A stretch of DNA of 64,000 nt. It comes from Microbacterium sulfonylureivorans (GTDB lineage Bacteria > Actinomycetota > Actinomycetes > Actinomycetales > Microbacteriaceae). This document shows, one piece after another, positions 25,474 through 33,395 of this stretch. The notes under the pieces are model-generated. The model saw only the letters and a program-made list of their open reading frames with translations, had not been told where the DNA came from and did no database searches. Both the position numbers and the translations under genes were made by a program. How positions within the stretch are numbered: position 1 is the stretch's first letter; every line of letters starts with the position of its first letter. The stretch covers positions 1,178,001-1,242,000 of the forward strand of contig NZ_RJAD01000001.1 in assembly GCF_003999995.1 (NCBI RefSeq), read 5' to 3'.

Positions 25474-26043
25474 TCAGGCGGCGACGGGAACCTGCGCGTA
25501 GCGGTCGACGAGGGCGCCGAAGGCCTCGAGGTAGCCGACGAGGAACTCGGCCGTCTGGTCGTTCGTGACTTCGCCGGCATCGGTGAAGAGGCCGGGGGTC
25601 GACTGCACGTAGCCCTCGGGCTGTCCGAGCGTCGGCGCGTTGTAGTGGCTGAGGATCGCCTTCAGGTGCTGCTGCGCGGCGGCCGTGGCGATGCCGCCGC
25701 CCGACGTGCCGATCACGGCGGTGGGCTTGCCGTTGAACGAGCCCTGACCCCAGGGGCGGGCGGCCCAGTCGAGCGCGTTCTTCAGCACACCCGGGATGGA
25801 GCGGCTGTACTCGGGGGTGACGATGATGACGCCGTCGACGTCCTCGATGGCCTGCTTGAAGTCGCGGGCGACCTGAGGGTAGTCGGCGTCGAAGTCGGGG
25901 GCGTAGAAGGGGAGGTCCGTGATCGGGATCTCGACGAGGGTCGTGCCCTCGGGGGCGAGGCGCTCGAGCGCCTTGGCGAGGCGGCGGTTGATCGAGGTCG
26001 AAGAGATGCTGCCGACGATGTAGCCGATGGTCCGATCGGACAT
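25474..26043 (-). CDS. NADPH-dependent FMN reductase (paralog 2)
   Basis: A 189-residue flavodoxin-like reductase, about half identical to the copy at 22776-23345: IGYIVGSISSTSINRRLAKAL, VTPEYSRSIPGVLKNALDWA and AVIGTSGGGIATAAAQQHLK. The start ATG at 26043 has GGAGGAACAACC upstream. It converges on the response regulator gene and is divergent from the ABC transporter. The 10-bp palindrome TTCACGTGAA at 26102-26111 in its upstream region may be an operator. Quinone or flavin reduction is the family role. Confidence 0.9.
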   Translation of the reverse strand: MSDRTIGYIVGSISSTSINRRLAKALERLAPEGTTLVEIPITDLPFYAPDFDADYPQVARDFKQAIEDVDGVIIVTPEYSRSIPGVLKNALDWAARPWGQGSFNGKPTAVIGTSGGGIATAAAQQHLKAILSHYNAPTLGQPEGYVQSTPGLFTDAGEVTNDQTAEFLVGYLEAFGALVDRYAQVPVAA

Positions 26044-26190
26044 GGGTTGTTCCTCCGTGAGATGAAAGGCGCCCCCGGTGGGGACCACCGTGGACGTTCC
26101 ATTCACGTGAAAGGACACGGCCGATGGATCTATTCCCGTGCATGAAGACTTCCTCATCTTCCACCCCCGGACGGAGCCGGCGTACCCGTC

Positions 26191-26231
26191 TCAGGGGGGA
26201 TGCCCCGGGGCTCCCGCATCCCTAGCGTGGA
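26191..26231 (+). promoter_or_regulatory. Promoter of the ABC operon, shared with the two-component promoter
   Basis: Bases 26191-26231 align ungapped with 23441-23481. TAGCGT (26223-26228) is the -10 box at the position of TACCGT in the other copy. The transcript would start near 26235 and carry a roughly 30-nt leader with AGGAGG before the ATG at 26266. Confidence 0.55.
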
Positions 26232-26265
26232 ACCACACGGGGGACGTGGACACAGGAGGAGCGGA

Positions 26266-27150
26266 ATGCTGCAGCTGACGGGGATCACCAAGAGCTACGG
26301 GGGGCGACGCGTGCTCGACGACGTGTCGTTCCAGGTGCGGCCGGGACGCCTCACCGGGTTCGTCGGCGGCAACGGCGCCGGCAAGACCACGACCATGCGG
26401 ATCGTGCTCGGAGTGCTCGGCAAGGACGACGGCGTCGTCGCGCTCGACGGCGCCGAGGTCACGGCATCCGATCGCCGCCGATTCGGCTACATGCCGGAGG
26501 AGCGCGGGCTCTACCCCAAGATGAAGGTGCTCGAGCACATCGTGTACCTCGCCCGTCTGCACGGTTTCTCGAAGACGGATGCCGCAGCCCGCGCCACCGC
26601 TCTCCTCGAGCGCCTCGGGCTCGGCGAGCGGCTGAACGACAACGTCGAGACCCTGTCGCTCGGCAACCAGCAGCGCGCGCAGATCGCCGCCGCGCTCGTG
26701 CACGATCCGCGCGTGCTCATCCTCGACGAGCCGTTCTCCGGCCTCGACCCGCTCGCGGTCGACGTCGTCGCGGGCGTTCTGCAGGAGCGGGCCGCCGCCG
26801 GCGCCGCCGTGCTGTTCTCTTCGCACCAGCTCGACGTCGTCGAGCGCCTCTGCGACGACCTCGTGATCATCGCGGGCGGAACCATCCGCGCCGCGGGTGC
26901 TCGCGACGAACTGCGCGCCCAGCACTCCACGCGCCGGTTCGAGCTCGTCTCGTCCGGCGACGCCGGGTGGCTCCGCTCCGAGCCGGGCGTGGATGTGCTC
27001 GACTTCGACGGCGGCTACGCGGTCTTCGACGCCGACAGCGACGAGACGGCGCAGCGGGTGCTCCGCCGGGCCGTCGACCAGGGCGACGTCGCCAGCTTCG
27101 CGCCGCAGCATCCCACCCTCGCCCAGATCTTCAAGGAGGTCATCCAGTGA
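26266..27150 (+). CDS. ABC exporter ATP-binding subunit (NatA-like)
   Basis: A 294-residue ATPase. Walker A is GGNGAGKTTTMRI, the signature motif is degenerate as LSLGNQQRAQIAAAL, Walker B is VLILDEPFSGLDPLAV, and the switch His is in LFSSHQLDVVERLC. A C-terminal extension after residue 215 resembles the DUF4162 domain of NatA/Ccm-type exporters. The product works with the permease encoded in a 4-bp GTGA overlap. The role is probably export or resistance controlled by the upstream two-component system; the substrate is unknown. Confidence 0.93.
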   Translation: MLQLTGITKSYGGRRVLDDVSFQVRPGRLTGFVGGNGAGKTTTMRIVLGVLGKDDGVVALDGAEVTASDRRRFGYMPEERGLYPKMKVLEHIVYLARLHGFSKTDAAARATALLERLGLGERLNDNVETLSLGNQQRAQIAAALVHDPRVLILDEPFSGLDPLAVDVVAGVLQERAAAGAAVLFSSHQLDVVERLCDDLVIIAGGTIRAAGARDELRAQHSTRRFELVSSGDAGWLRSEPGVDVLDFDGGYAVFDADSDETAQRVLRRAVDQGDVASFAPQHPTLAQIFKEVIQ

Positions 27151-28247
27151 GCATCGCAACCCGCACCGCCGGACCCAGCGCCGCGCAGGGCGTCTGGCTC
27201 GTCGCCGAACGCGAGATCGGCTCGAAGCTGCGCAGCAAGGCCTTCGTCATCTCGACGGCGATCCTCGTCCTCGGCGCCCTCGTGCTCGTCATCTGGGGCG
27301 GCTTCGCGGCGGCGAACAACGCCGGAACCCCCGTCGCGGTGACCCCGGATGCCGCCTCCTACGTCGCGGAGGCGCAGGGGCTCGACGTGACCGAGGTCGC
27401 CGACCGCGCGGAGGCGGAGGCGCTCGTCGAGAGCGGCGACGTCGACGCCGCGATCGTCGCCGACCCGGAGTCGCCGGTCGGTGTCGCCGTGATCGCCGAT
27501 TCGAGCGCTCCGTCGCAGCTGCTGCTGCAGCTCGCGCAGACGCCGCCGGTCGAGCTGCTGAACCCTGAATCGGGCAACGAGGCGCTCGGCTACATCGCCG
27601 CGATCGGCTTCGGCGTCGTGTTCCTGTTCGCCGCGTCGATGTTCGGCGGGACGATCGCGCAGAGCGTCGTCGAGGAGAAGCAGACCCGCGTGGTCGAGCT
27701 GCTCATCTCGGCGATCCCGGTTCGGTCGCTGCTCGCCGGCAAGGTGATCGGCAACACGGTCCTCGCGATGGGGCAGATCCTGATCCTCGCGGCCGTCGCG
27801 ATCGTCGGCCTCACCGTGACCGACCAGACCGCGCTGCTGCAGGGACTCGGCGGACCCATCGCCTGGTTCGCGGTGTTCTTCCTCTTCGGCTTCATCCTCC
27901 TCGCGTCGCTGTTCGCGGCGGCGGCGTCGATGGTGTCGCGTCAGGAGGACATCGGATCGACCACGACGCCGCTGACGATGCTCGTCATGGCGCCCTACTT
28001 CCTGGTGATCTTCTTCTTCGACAACCCGCTCGTGCTCGGCATCATGTCGTACGTGCCGTTCTCGGCGCCGGTCGGGATGCCGATGCGGCTCTTCCTCGGG
28101 ACGGCGCAGTGGTGGGAGCCGCTCCTGTCGCTCGCGATCCTCATCGCGACGTGCATCGCGGCGATCCTCGTCGGGGCCCGCATCTACGAGAACTCACTGC
28201 TGCGAATGGGCGGGCGCGTGAAGCTCTCGGAGGCGCTGGCGCGCTGA
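27147..28247 (+). CDS. ABC-2-type permease (NatB-like)
   Basis: A 366-residue membrane protein with one N-terminal helix (VISTAILVLGALVLVIWGGF), an extracytoplasmic domain of about 130 residues rich in Ala/Val/Asp, and five to six further helices from residue 150. The segment VVEEKQTRVVELLISAIPVR is the conserved cytoplasmic coupling motif of ABC-2 NatB proteins. It starts at GTG 27147 overlapping the ATPase TGA. Such permeases extrude Na+, drugs or peptides. Confidence 0.92.
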   Translation: MSIATRTAGPSAAQGVWLVAEREIGSKLRSKAFVISTAILVLGALVLVIWGGFAAANNAGTPVAVTPDAASYVAEAQGLDVTEVADRAEAEALVESGDVDAAIVADPESPVGVAVIADSSAPSQLLLQLAQTPPVELLNPESGNEALGYIAAIGFGVVFLFAASMFGGTIAQSVVEEKQTRVVELLISAIPVRSLLAGKVIGNTVLAMGQILILAAVAIVGLTVTDQTALLQGLGGPIAWFAVFFLFGFILLASLFAAAASMVSRQEDIGSTTTPLTMLVMAPYFLVIFFFDNPLVLGIMSYVPFSAPVGMPMRLFLGTAQWWEPLLSLAILIATCIAAILVGARIYENSLLRMGGRVKLSEALAR

Positions 28248-28256
28248 GGACGATTC

Positions 28257-28298
28257 CGGATGCCCCGTTCCCGCGGTCCTCGCGGGGCGGGGCATCCG
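28257..28298. terminator. Hairpin with nested stem between ABC operon and VOC gene
   Basis: Outer stem CGGATGCCCCG / CGGGGCATCCG (28257-28267 and 28288-28298) encloses a second stem CCCGCG-N5-CGCGGG. It separates convergent genes and again uses GGATGCC in its arms. Confidence 0.75.
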
Positions 28299-28301
28299 TC
28301 G

Positions 28302-28682
28302 TCAGCTGCCCTTGAGAACGGAGAGGACGTTGCCCGACGGGTCGCGGAACCACGCGATCTCGGGCCCCATCCCGCGCGCGACGCCCTTCTCGTCGGTGGG
28401 GAAGTCGGCGTCGTCGTAGATCTTGGTCGTGACGCCCCGCGCGTTGAGGTCGTCGACGGCGGCTTCGACGTCGTCGACGTCGAAGTTCAGGATCGTGAAG
28501 CCCGCCGGCTCGTGGTCGGGCTTGGGATAGACGATCACCGTCGCCCCCGAGCCGAGAGTGAGCTCGAGGATCCCCATCTCGTTGAGCGACACCGGGATGC
28601 CGAGGATGTCGCCGTAGAACGTCTTGGCCTCATCGATGTCGGCGACGGCGAAGCCGCTGAATGCGCGGTCGGGCGTGAACAT
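28302..28682 (-). CDS. VOC family protein
   Basis: A 126-residue protein of the glyoxalase/bleomycin-resistance fold: SGFAVADIDEAKTFYGDILG in the first module and GPEIAWFRDPSGNVLSVLKG in the second. The metal ligand positions (His/Glu) are not conserved: the first module has Gly/Phe and the last strand has Ser-Val, so binding without catalysis is possible. It follows the thiolase on the same strand but after a 96-bp gap, so co-transcription is unclear. Confidence 0.87.
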   Translation of the reverse strand: MFTPDRAFSGFAVADIDEAKTFYGDILGIPVSLNEMGILELTLGSGATVIVYPKPDHEPAGFTILNFDVDDVEAAVDDLNARGVTTKIYDDADFPTDEKGVARGMGPEIAWFRDPSGNVLSVLKGS

Positions 28683-28778
28683 GGTGCCTCCCTGGGTCGT
28701 GGCTCGTTCGTGGCTGCAGCAAGCCTCCGCCCGCGCGGGGCGCGTGTCCAGAGGGGCTGCGGCGGTCAGACGGCGGGG

Positions 28779-29990
28779 TCAGACGAGCTCGACGACCGTG
28801 GCGACGCCCATTCCGCCGCCGATGCACAGCGTCGCCAGGCCGTAGCGCCCACCGGTGCGTTCGAGCTCGTCGATCAGGGTGCCGAGGATCATGGCGCCCG
28901 TCGCGCCGAGTGGATGCCCCATCGCGATCGCGCCGCCGTTGACGTTGGTGCGCTCATGCGGGAAGTCGTCGAGGTCGCGCATGAGCCTGAGCGCGACGGA
29001 CGCGAACGCCTCGTTGATCTCGACGAGGTCGATGTCGTGGATGCCGAGTCCGGCCCGTTCCAGGGCGAGGCGGGATGCGGGTCCGGGACCGGTCAGCATG
29101 ATCGTGTGCTCGGTGCTGACGACCGCGGCCGAGCGGATGCGGGCACGCGGCGTGAGCCCGTGTCGCTCCCCCGCCCGTTCGCTGCCGACGACGACGAGCG
29201 CGGCGCCGTCGACGATTCCGGACGAGTTGCCGGCGTGGTGGACGTGGTCGATCGCGCCGGCCTGCGGGTACTTCCGCAGCGCGACCTCGTCGAACCGGGC
29301 GCGGCCGATCTCGGCGAAGGCGGGCGGCAGCGCGGCGAGGGTGTCGACGCTGGTGCCGGGACGGATGATCTCGTCGCGCTCGAGGAGCACGGCACCGTCG
29401 GGTCCGGCCACGGGGATGACCGAGCGGTCGAACCGGCCCTCTGCCCACGCTCGAGCGGCGCGCTCGTGGGACACTGCGGCGAACCGGTCCACGTCCTCCC
29501 GCGTGTAGCCCTCGAGCGTCGCGATGAGGTCGGCGCTGATGCCCTGCGGCACCGAGTCCGGGGTCACGGCGGCGGCCGAGTCCTTCGAGAAGGCGCTGCC
29601 GTCGCTGCCCATGGGGACGCGGCTCATCGACTCGACGCCGCCGGCGAGGAAGAGGTCCTCCCAGCCCGAGCGCACTCGCGCGGCCGCCTGGTTGACGGCC
29701 TCGAGTCCTGATCCGCAGAAGCGGTTGAGCTGCACGCCCGGCACCGAGTCGGGAAGCCCCGCCGCGAGCGCCGCCACCTTGGCGATGTCGGACCCCTGGT
29801 CGCCGATCGGCGTGACGCATCCGAGCACGACGTCGTCGATCTCGGCGGGGTCGAGGCCGGGGTGCCGCGCGCGGAGCGCATCGACGAGTCCGACCACGAG
29901 TTCGTGCGGCGGGACGCTGTGCAGGGCGCCCGTCGACTTGCCGCGTCCGCGGGGCGTGCGCACCGCGTCGTACACGTAGGCCTCGGTCAT
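28779..29990 (-). CDS. Acetyl-CoA acetyltransferase/3-ketoacyl-CoA thiolase
   Basis: A 403-residue thiolase. The nucleophile Cys92 lies in [16 protein letters not shown], the catalytic His in [17 protein letters not shown], and the second Cys in [17 protein letters not shown]. The pantetheine-binding loop around residue 240 contains [17 protein letters not shown]. It condenses or cleaves beta-ketoacyl-CoA, in fatty acid degradation or acetoacetyl-CoA synthesis. No partner beta-oxidation gene is adjacent, so the pathway is not decided. The ATG at 29990 follows GAAGGAGA on the minus strand. Confidence 0.94.
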   Translation of the reverse strand: MTEAYVYDAVRTPRGRGKSTGALHSVPPHELVVGLVDALRARHPGLDPAEIDDVVLGCVTPIGDQGSDIAKVAALAAGLPDSVPGVQLNRFCGSGLEAVNQAAARVRSGWEDLFLAGGVESMSRVPMGSDGSAFSKDSAAAVTPDSVPQGISADLIATLEGYTREDVDRFAAVSHERAARAWAEGRFDRSVIPVAGPDGAVLLERDEIIRPGTSVDTLAALPPAFAEIGRARFDEVALRKYPQAGAIDHVHHAGNSSGIVDGAALVVVGSERAGERHGLTPRARIRSAAVVSTEHTIMLTGPGPASRLALERAGLGIHDIDLVEINEAFASVALRLMRDLDDFPHERTNVNGGAIAMGHPLGATGAMILGTLIDELERTGGRYGLATLCIGGGMGVATVVELV

Positions 29991-30077
29991 CGCGTCTCCT
30001 TCGATCGCTCCGGTTCCATCGTGCCACCGGCGAGCGGGGGCGGGGGCGGGGGCGGGGCCGGGGTGGCGGGCCGGGCG

Positions 30078-30155
30078 CGTGAAAGCGGCGGGCGATCTTC
30101 GGCGTGTTGCCCGGCGCCGGCACGAAGAGGGTCAAAATCGCCCGCCCGTTTCACG
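30078..30155. repeat. Two-tier intergenic palindrome 2
   Basis: The left arm CGTGAAAGCGGCGGGCGAT (30078-30096) pairs with 30137-30155, which reads CGTGAAACGGGCGGGCGAT on the other strand: 17 of 19 positions. A weaker inner pair CTTCG/CGAAG sits at 30097-30101 and 30123-30127. It lies downstream of rraA (minus strand) and upstream of the thiolase start. Confidence 0.7.
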
Positions 30156-30217
30156 CCGCAGTTCGCCGGCTCACGCGGAGCTGCATCGCCGTTTCGACGA
30201 AGGCCCACGCCGGGGGC

Positions 30218-30685
30218 TCAGCGCTCGACGAGCACGCCGTCGGCGTCGGCCCAGACGTGCTTCCCCGGCGCGAACGCGACGCCGGCGATGGTGACGGCCA
30301 CGTCGACCTCGCCGACGCCCTCCTTCGCGCTCTTGCGCGGGTTCGACCCGAGCGCCTTGACGCCCAGCGGCAGCCCGGCGATCGCTGCACGGTCGCGGAT
30401 CGCGCCGTGCACGATGAGCCCCGCCCAGCCGTTCGCGACGGCCGACGCGGCGATGAGGTCGCCGACGAGGGCGGACTCGAGCGAGCCACCGCCGTCGATC
30501 ACGAGCACGGCGCCGTTGCCCGGTGTGGCGAGCACCGCTTTCACGAGCGCGTTGTCGCGGTGGCAGCGCACGGTGCGGACCGGCCCGTCGAACGCGACGT
30601 GCCCGCCGAGGTCGTGGAACTGCAGCGAGAGGGAGGCGAGCGCGTCACCGCGCTCGTCGTACAGGTCGGCCGTGGCGATCGTCAT
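30218..30685 (-). CDS. rraA: RraA-family protein (ribonuclease E regulator/HMG aldolase family)
   Basis: A 155-residue protein of standard RraA length. It carries MTIATADLYDERGDALASL, the conserved LVIDGGGSLESALVGDLIA and GLIVHGAIRDRAAIAGLPLG, whose Arg-Asp pair binds metal and substrate in the aldolase branch. Family members either inhibit RNase E or act as 4-hydroxy-4-methyl-2-oxoglutarate aldolases; sequence alone does not separate these. TAGCGT ends 6 nt before the ATG, so it is leaderless. Symbol follows common annotation. Confidence 0.9.
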   Translation of the reverse strand: MTIATADLYDERGDALASLSLQFHDLGGHVAFDGPVRTVRCHRDNALVKAVLATPGNGAVLVIDGGGSLESALVGDLIAASAVANGWAGLIVHGAIRDRAAIAGLPLGVKALGSNPRKSAKEGVGEVDVAVTIAGVAFAPGKHVWADADGVLVER

Positions 30686-30783
30686 GGCGCCACGCTATGC
30701 CGGGTCAGGGCAGATCCGGCTCCGGCCGAGTGAGAAGGATGCCGCATTCTTCACTCCGCGAGAAGCTTCGTCCGGCCGGGGCG

Positions 30784-31332
30784 TCAGGTGCCGCCGTCGC
30801 GGCCGGACGGCGGATTGAGGTCGGGGTGGAAGGCGGTGAAGACCGAGTACGTCTCACCGTCGGCATCCGCCTCCCGCTCTTTGAACTCCACCAGCAGCTC
30901 GTGGAGCCGCCGCTCGAACTCGTCCCGGTGCTCGTCGGTCAGCTTGAGGCCGAGCCATGCCGTGTGGAGGTCCTTCGGATCGACGCTCTCGATCTGCTGC
31001 AGGAAGACCTCGACCAGCACGCGGCTCCGCTCGGGCAGCGGGGCTCGCCAGGAGGCGCCCGTCGCACGGTACGGCACCTCGCGGGCGCCCTGCGCACCGG
31101 CGCGCGCGGGCTCGGCGGCGAGGAACCCGGTCTGCACCAGAGTGCGGACGTGGTGGAGCATCGTGCCCGGGTTGAGGCCGAGAAGTTCGGCGAGCTCCTT
31201 GTTCGTCCGCGGCTCGAAGGCGCAGAGCCGGAGCACGCGCAGCCGCAGCGGCGAACTGAGTGCGCGCAGTCGCGCTTCGGCGTCGGGATCGTCCGGCGCG
31301 GACTCGACGCCCGCTTCGCGATTCTTCGACAC
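30784..31332 (-). CDS. ArsR-like winged-helix repressor
   Basis: A 182-residue protein. Residues about 20-85 form an ArsR winged helix (ALSSPLRLRVLRLCAFEPRT then LLGLNPGTMLHHVRTLVQ). The C-terminal 100 residues form a helical domain with EVFLQQIESVDPKDLHTAW, of the type seen in regulators that sense organic ligands. There is no cysteine metal motif. It starts at GTG 31332 with GGGGAGGT. The divergent MFS gene and the two GATTG-N8-CAATC repeats between them make it the probable repressor of that exporter. Confidence 0.85.
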   Translation of the reverse strand: MSKNREAGVESAPDDPDAEARLRALSSPLRLRVLRLCAFEPRTNKELAELLGLNPGTMLHHVRTLVQTGFLAAEPARAGAQGAREVPYRATGASWRAPLPERSRVLVEVFLQQIESVDPKDLHTAWLGLKLTDEHRDEFERRLHELLVEFKEREADADGETYSVFTAFHPDLNPPSGRDGGT

Positions 31333-31351
31333 CTCCCCAGGCTAGGGCACC

Positions 31352-31400
31352 GATTGACATTCCTCAATCAGTGACGGAAACTGATTGACATGTCCCAATC
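31352..31400. promoter_or_regulatory. Twin GATTG-N8-CAATC operators of the ArsR/MFS pair
   Basis: GATTGACATTCCTCAATC (31352-31369) and GATTGACATGTCCCAATC (31383-31400) are 31 bp apart, about three helical turns. The second spans the MFS start codon (31390). TTGACA at 31354-31359 and GAAACT at 31377-31382 (17-bp spacer) serve the MFS gene; TAGCCT on the minus strand, with TTGAGG 17 bp upstream, serves the repressor gene. Confidence 0.75.
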
Positions 31401-32829
31401 ACGTGATCACGAGGAGGCGCTCGACATCGACGACGCCGTCCTGGCGGAGGCGCGGGCCGAGGCATCCGGTCCCTCCTCAGCCGCGAAGGAGGGGGCAGGG
31501 GTCGAAGCCGACCGTGCCGACGCCGACGCCGCCCCTGGTCCCCGCGGATCGCTGTGGCGCGACCGCAACTTCCTCACGCTGTGGAGCGGCCAGACGCTCA
31601 GCCAGTTCGGCGCGCAGATCACCGAGCTCGCCGTGCCGGTGCTCGCTGTGCTGCTGCTGAACGCGACCGAGTTCCAGGTCGGCGTGCTCAACGCCGCGAA
31701 CGTCGCCGCGTTCCTGCTCGTCGGGCTGCCGGCCGGCGCCTGGATCGACCGCATGCGCAAGCGTCACGTCATGATCGCGGCCGACGTCGTGCGGGCCATC
31801 GCGCTCGCGTGCGTGCCGCTGCTGTGGATGCTCGGGATGCTGCAGATCTGGCATCTCATCGTGATCGCGGCGATCGTCGGCGTTGCGACGGTGTTCTTCG
31901 ACGTGTCATACCAGAGCATCGTGCCGTCACTGGTGCGGCCGAACCAGATCGCCGAGGCGAACGGCAAGCTGCAGTCCACGTACGAGCTCGCCAACATCGC
32001 CGGCCCGGGCATCGGCGGATGGCTCGTCGGCGTCATCACGGCTCCGCTCGCTGTGCTCGCCACGGCCGGAACGTACCTCGTGTCGGCTGTCGCGCTCCTG
32101 CTCACCCGCGACCACGAGCCGCCGCGGGCGCACGAGGACCGCGCGCCGATCCTCCGCGAGATCTGGGAGGGGCTCCACTTCGTCTTCACGGAGAAGCTGC
32201 TCCGCCGCATCGTGGGCACGACCGCGACGTCGAACTTCTTCAACACGGTCTCGACCACCTTGCTGCCGCTGTTCCTCCTGCGCGAGCTCGGCTTCTCGCC
32301 GGCATCGCTCGGCCTCATCTTCTCGCTCGGCGCGGTGGGCGGACTGCTGGGTGCGATGGCGACGCCGCACATCGTCCGCTGGATCGGAGAGGCGCGCGCG
32401 ATCCCCGTCAGTGCCATGGGCTTCAGCATCGTCGGCCTGGGCGTGCCCGTCGCCGCGCTCGTGCCGGGCGTCGCCTTCCCGCTCCTGGTCGCCCAGTTCT
32501 TCGTGATGAGCTTCACGGTGCTGCTCTACAACATCACCCAGGTCACGTTCCGGCAGCGCATCACACCCCCGCGGCTCCTCGGCCGGATGAACGCCTCGGT
32601 GCGATTCGTGGTGTGGGGCGTCATGCCGATCGCCGCGCTCCTCGCGGGCGGCCTCGGCACCTGGCTCGGCGTCGTGCCGACAATGTGGATCGGGGCGATC
32701 GGACAGCTGCTGTCGGCCGGCTTCGTGGTCTTCGGGCCGTTCTGGACGATGCGCGAGCTCCCCGACGAGCACACGAACGCGGCATCCGCCGAGCCCGCAG
32801 CGGCAGGCCCCGGCGACCCCGGCGCCTGA
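31390..32829 (+). CDS. MFS transporter (MFS_3/enterobactin-exporter-like)
   Basis: A 479-residue exporter. The first 55 residues are an unusual acidic, alanine-rich cytoplasmic extension; transmembrane helices begin at SLWRDRNFLTLWSGQTLSQF, the characteristic start of the MFS_3 group. IDRMRKRHVMIAADVVRAIA is the conserved loop 2-3. Twelve helices can be counted. Family members export siderophores or drugs. The short interval from GAAACT to the ATG (7 nt) implies a leaderless transcript. Control by the divergent ArsR-like gene is likely. Confidence 0.9.
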   Translation: MSQSRDHEEALDIDDAVLAEARAEASGPSSAAKEGAGVEADRADADAAPGPRGSLWRDRNFLTLWSGQTLSQFGAQITELAVPVLAVLLLNATEFQVGVLNAANVAAFLLVGLPAGAWIDRMRKRHVMIAADVVRAIALACVPLLWMLGMLQIWHLIVIAAIVGVATVFFDVSYQSIVPSLVRPNQIAEANGKLQSTYELANIAGPGIGGWLVGVITAPLAVLATAGTYLVSAVALLLTRDHEPPRAHEDRAPILREIWEGLHFVFTEKLLRRIVGTTATSNFFNTVSTTLLPLFLLRELGFSPASLGLIFSLGAVGGLLGAMATPHIVRWIGEARAIPVSAMGFSIVGLGVPVAALVPGVAFPLLVAQFFVMSFTVLLYNITQVTFRQRITPPRLLGRMNASVRFVVWGVMPIAALLAGGLGTWLGVVPTMWIGAIGQLLSAGFVVFGPFWTMRELPDEHTNAASAEPAAAGPGDPGA

Positions 32830-32838
32830 CGCGAGGGT

Positions 32839-33306
32839 TCAGCCCTTCGCCACCGCCGCGCGCCCGAGGGCGATGCCCCGGATCGCGAACGCGAGCGCGA
32901 CGAGGTACGCGAGTCCGATCAGCGCGGCCGAGACGGCGAACAGGGCGGCCGACGTCTGCGCCGTGATGCCGAACCACGCCATGAGCACCGAGTCGAGCTG
33001 ACCGCTGTCGTCGGCATCGGGCACCGTGACGCCGGCGAGGAGGAAGCCGAGCCACAGCACCGCGCTCGCGATGTCGTAGTGCATCCGCGTCGCGCGGGCA
33101 CGTCGCACCTCCGGGTCGAAGAGGGTGAGCAGCGGCGGCACCAGCAGCAGGGCGATGACGACCACCCCGTAGACCAGCCCGAAGAAGCCGAGGTTTCCCA
33201 CCCCGGCGCCGACGTTCCCGCGCCCGATGAAGAAGAACACCGGCAGGAACACGGCGACCGGCCACTGCGCGTAGTAGACGAAGCGGCCGGTCCCCTCGAT
33301 GTGCAT
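32839..33306 (-). CDS. Four-helix membrane protein of unknown function
   Basis: A 155-residue protein with hydrophobic helices at about 13-28 (PVAVFLPVFFFIG), 38-62 (GLVYGVVVIALLLVPPLLT), 80-95 and 120-145. A conserved-looking cytoplasmic loop LFDPEVRRARATRMHYD is Arg-rich. The family is not recognised. TACGGT ends 6 nt before the ATG at 33306, a leaderless start. It is divergent from the type III polyketide synthase by 89 bp, so a link to that cluster is possible but unproven. Confidence 0.65.
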   Translation of the reverse strand: MHIEGTGRFVYYAQWPVAVFLPVFFFIGRGNVGAGVGNLGFFGLVYGVVVIALLLVPPLLTLFDPEVRRARATRMHYDIASAVLWLGFLLAGVTVPDADDSGQLDSVLMAWFGITAQTSAALFAVSAALIGLAYLVALAFAIRGIALGRAAVAKG

Positions 33307-33395
33307 GCCCCGACCGTATCGTCCGCCGCATGCCCGAACCTGTCACTTCGCACAAGACCGCACCGTGAACGGCGTCGGGGTGCTTAGGTGTGATC

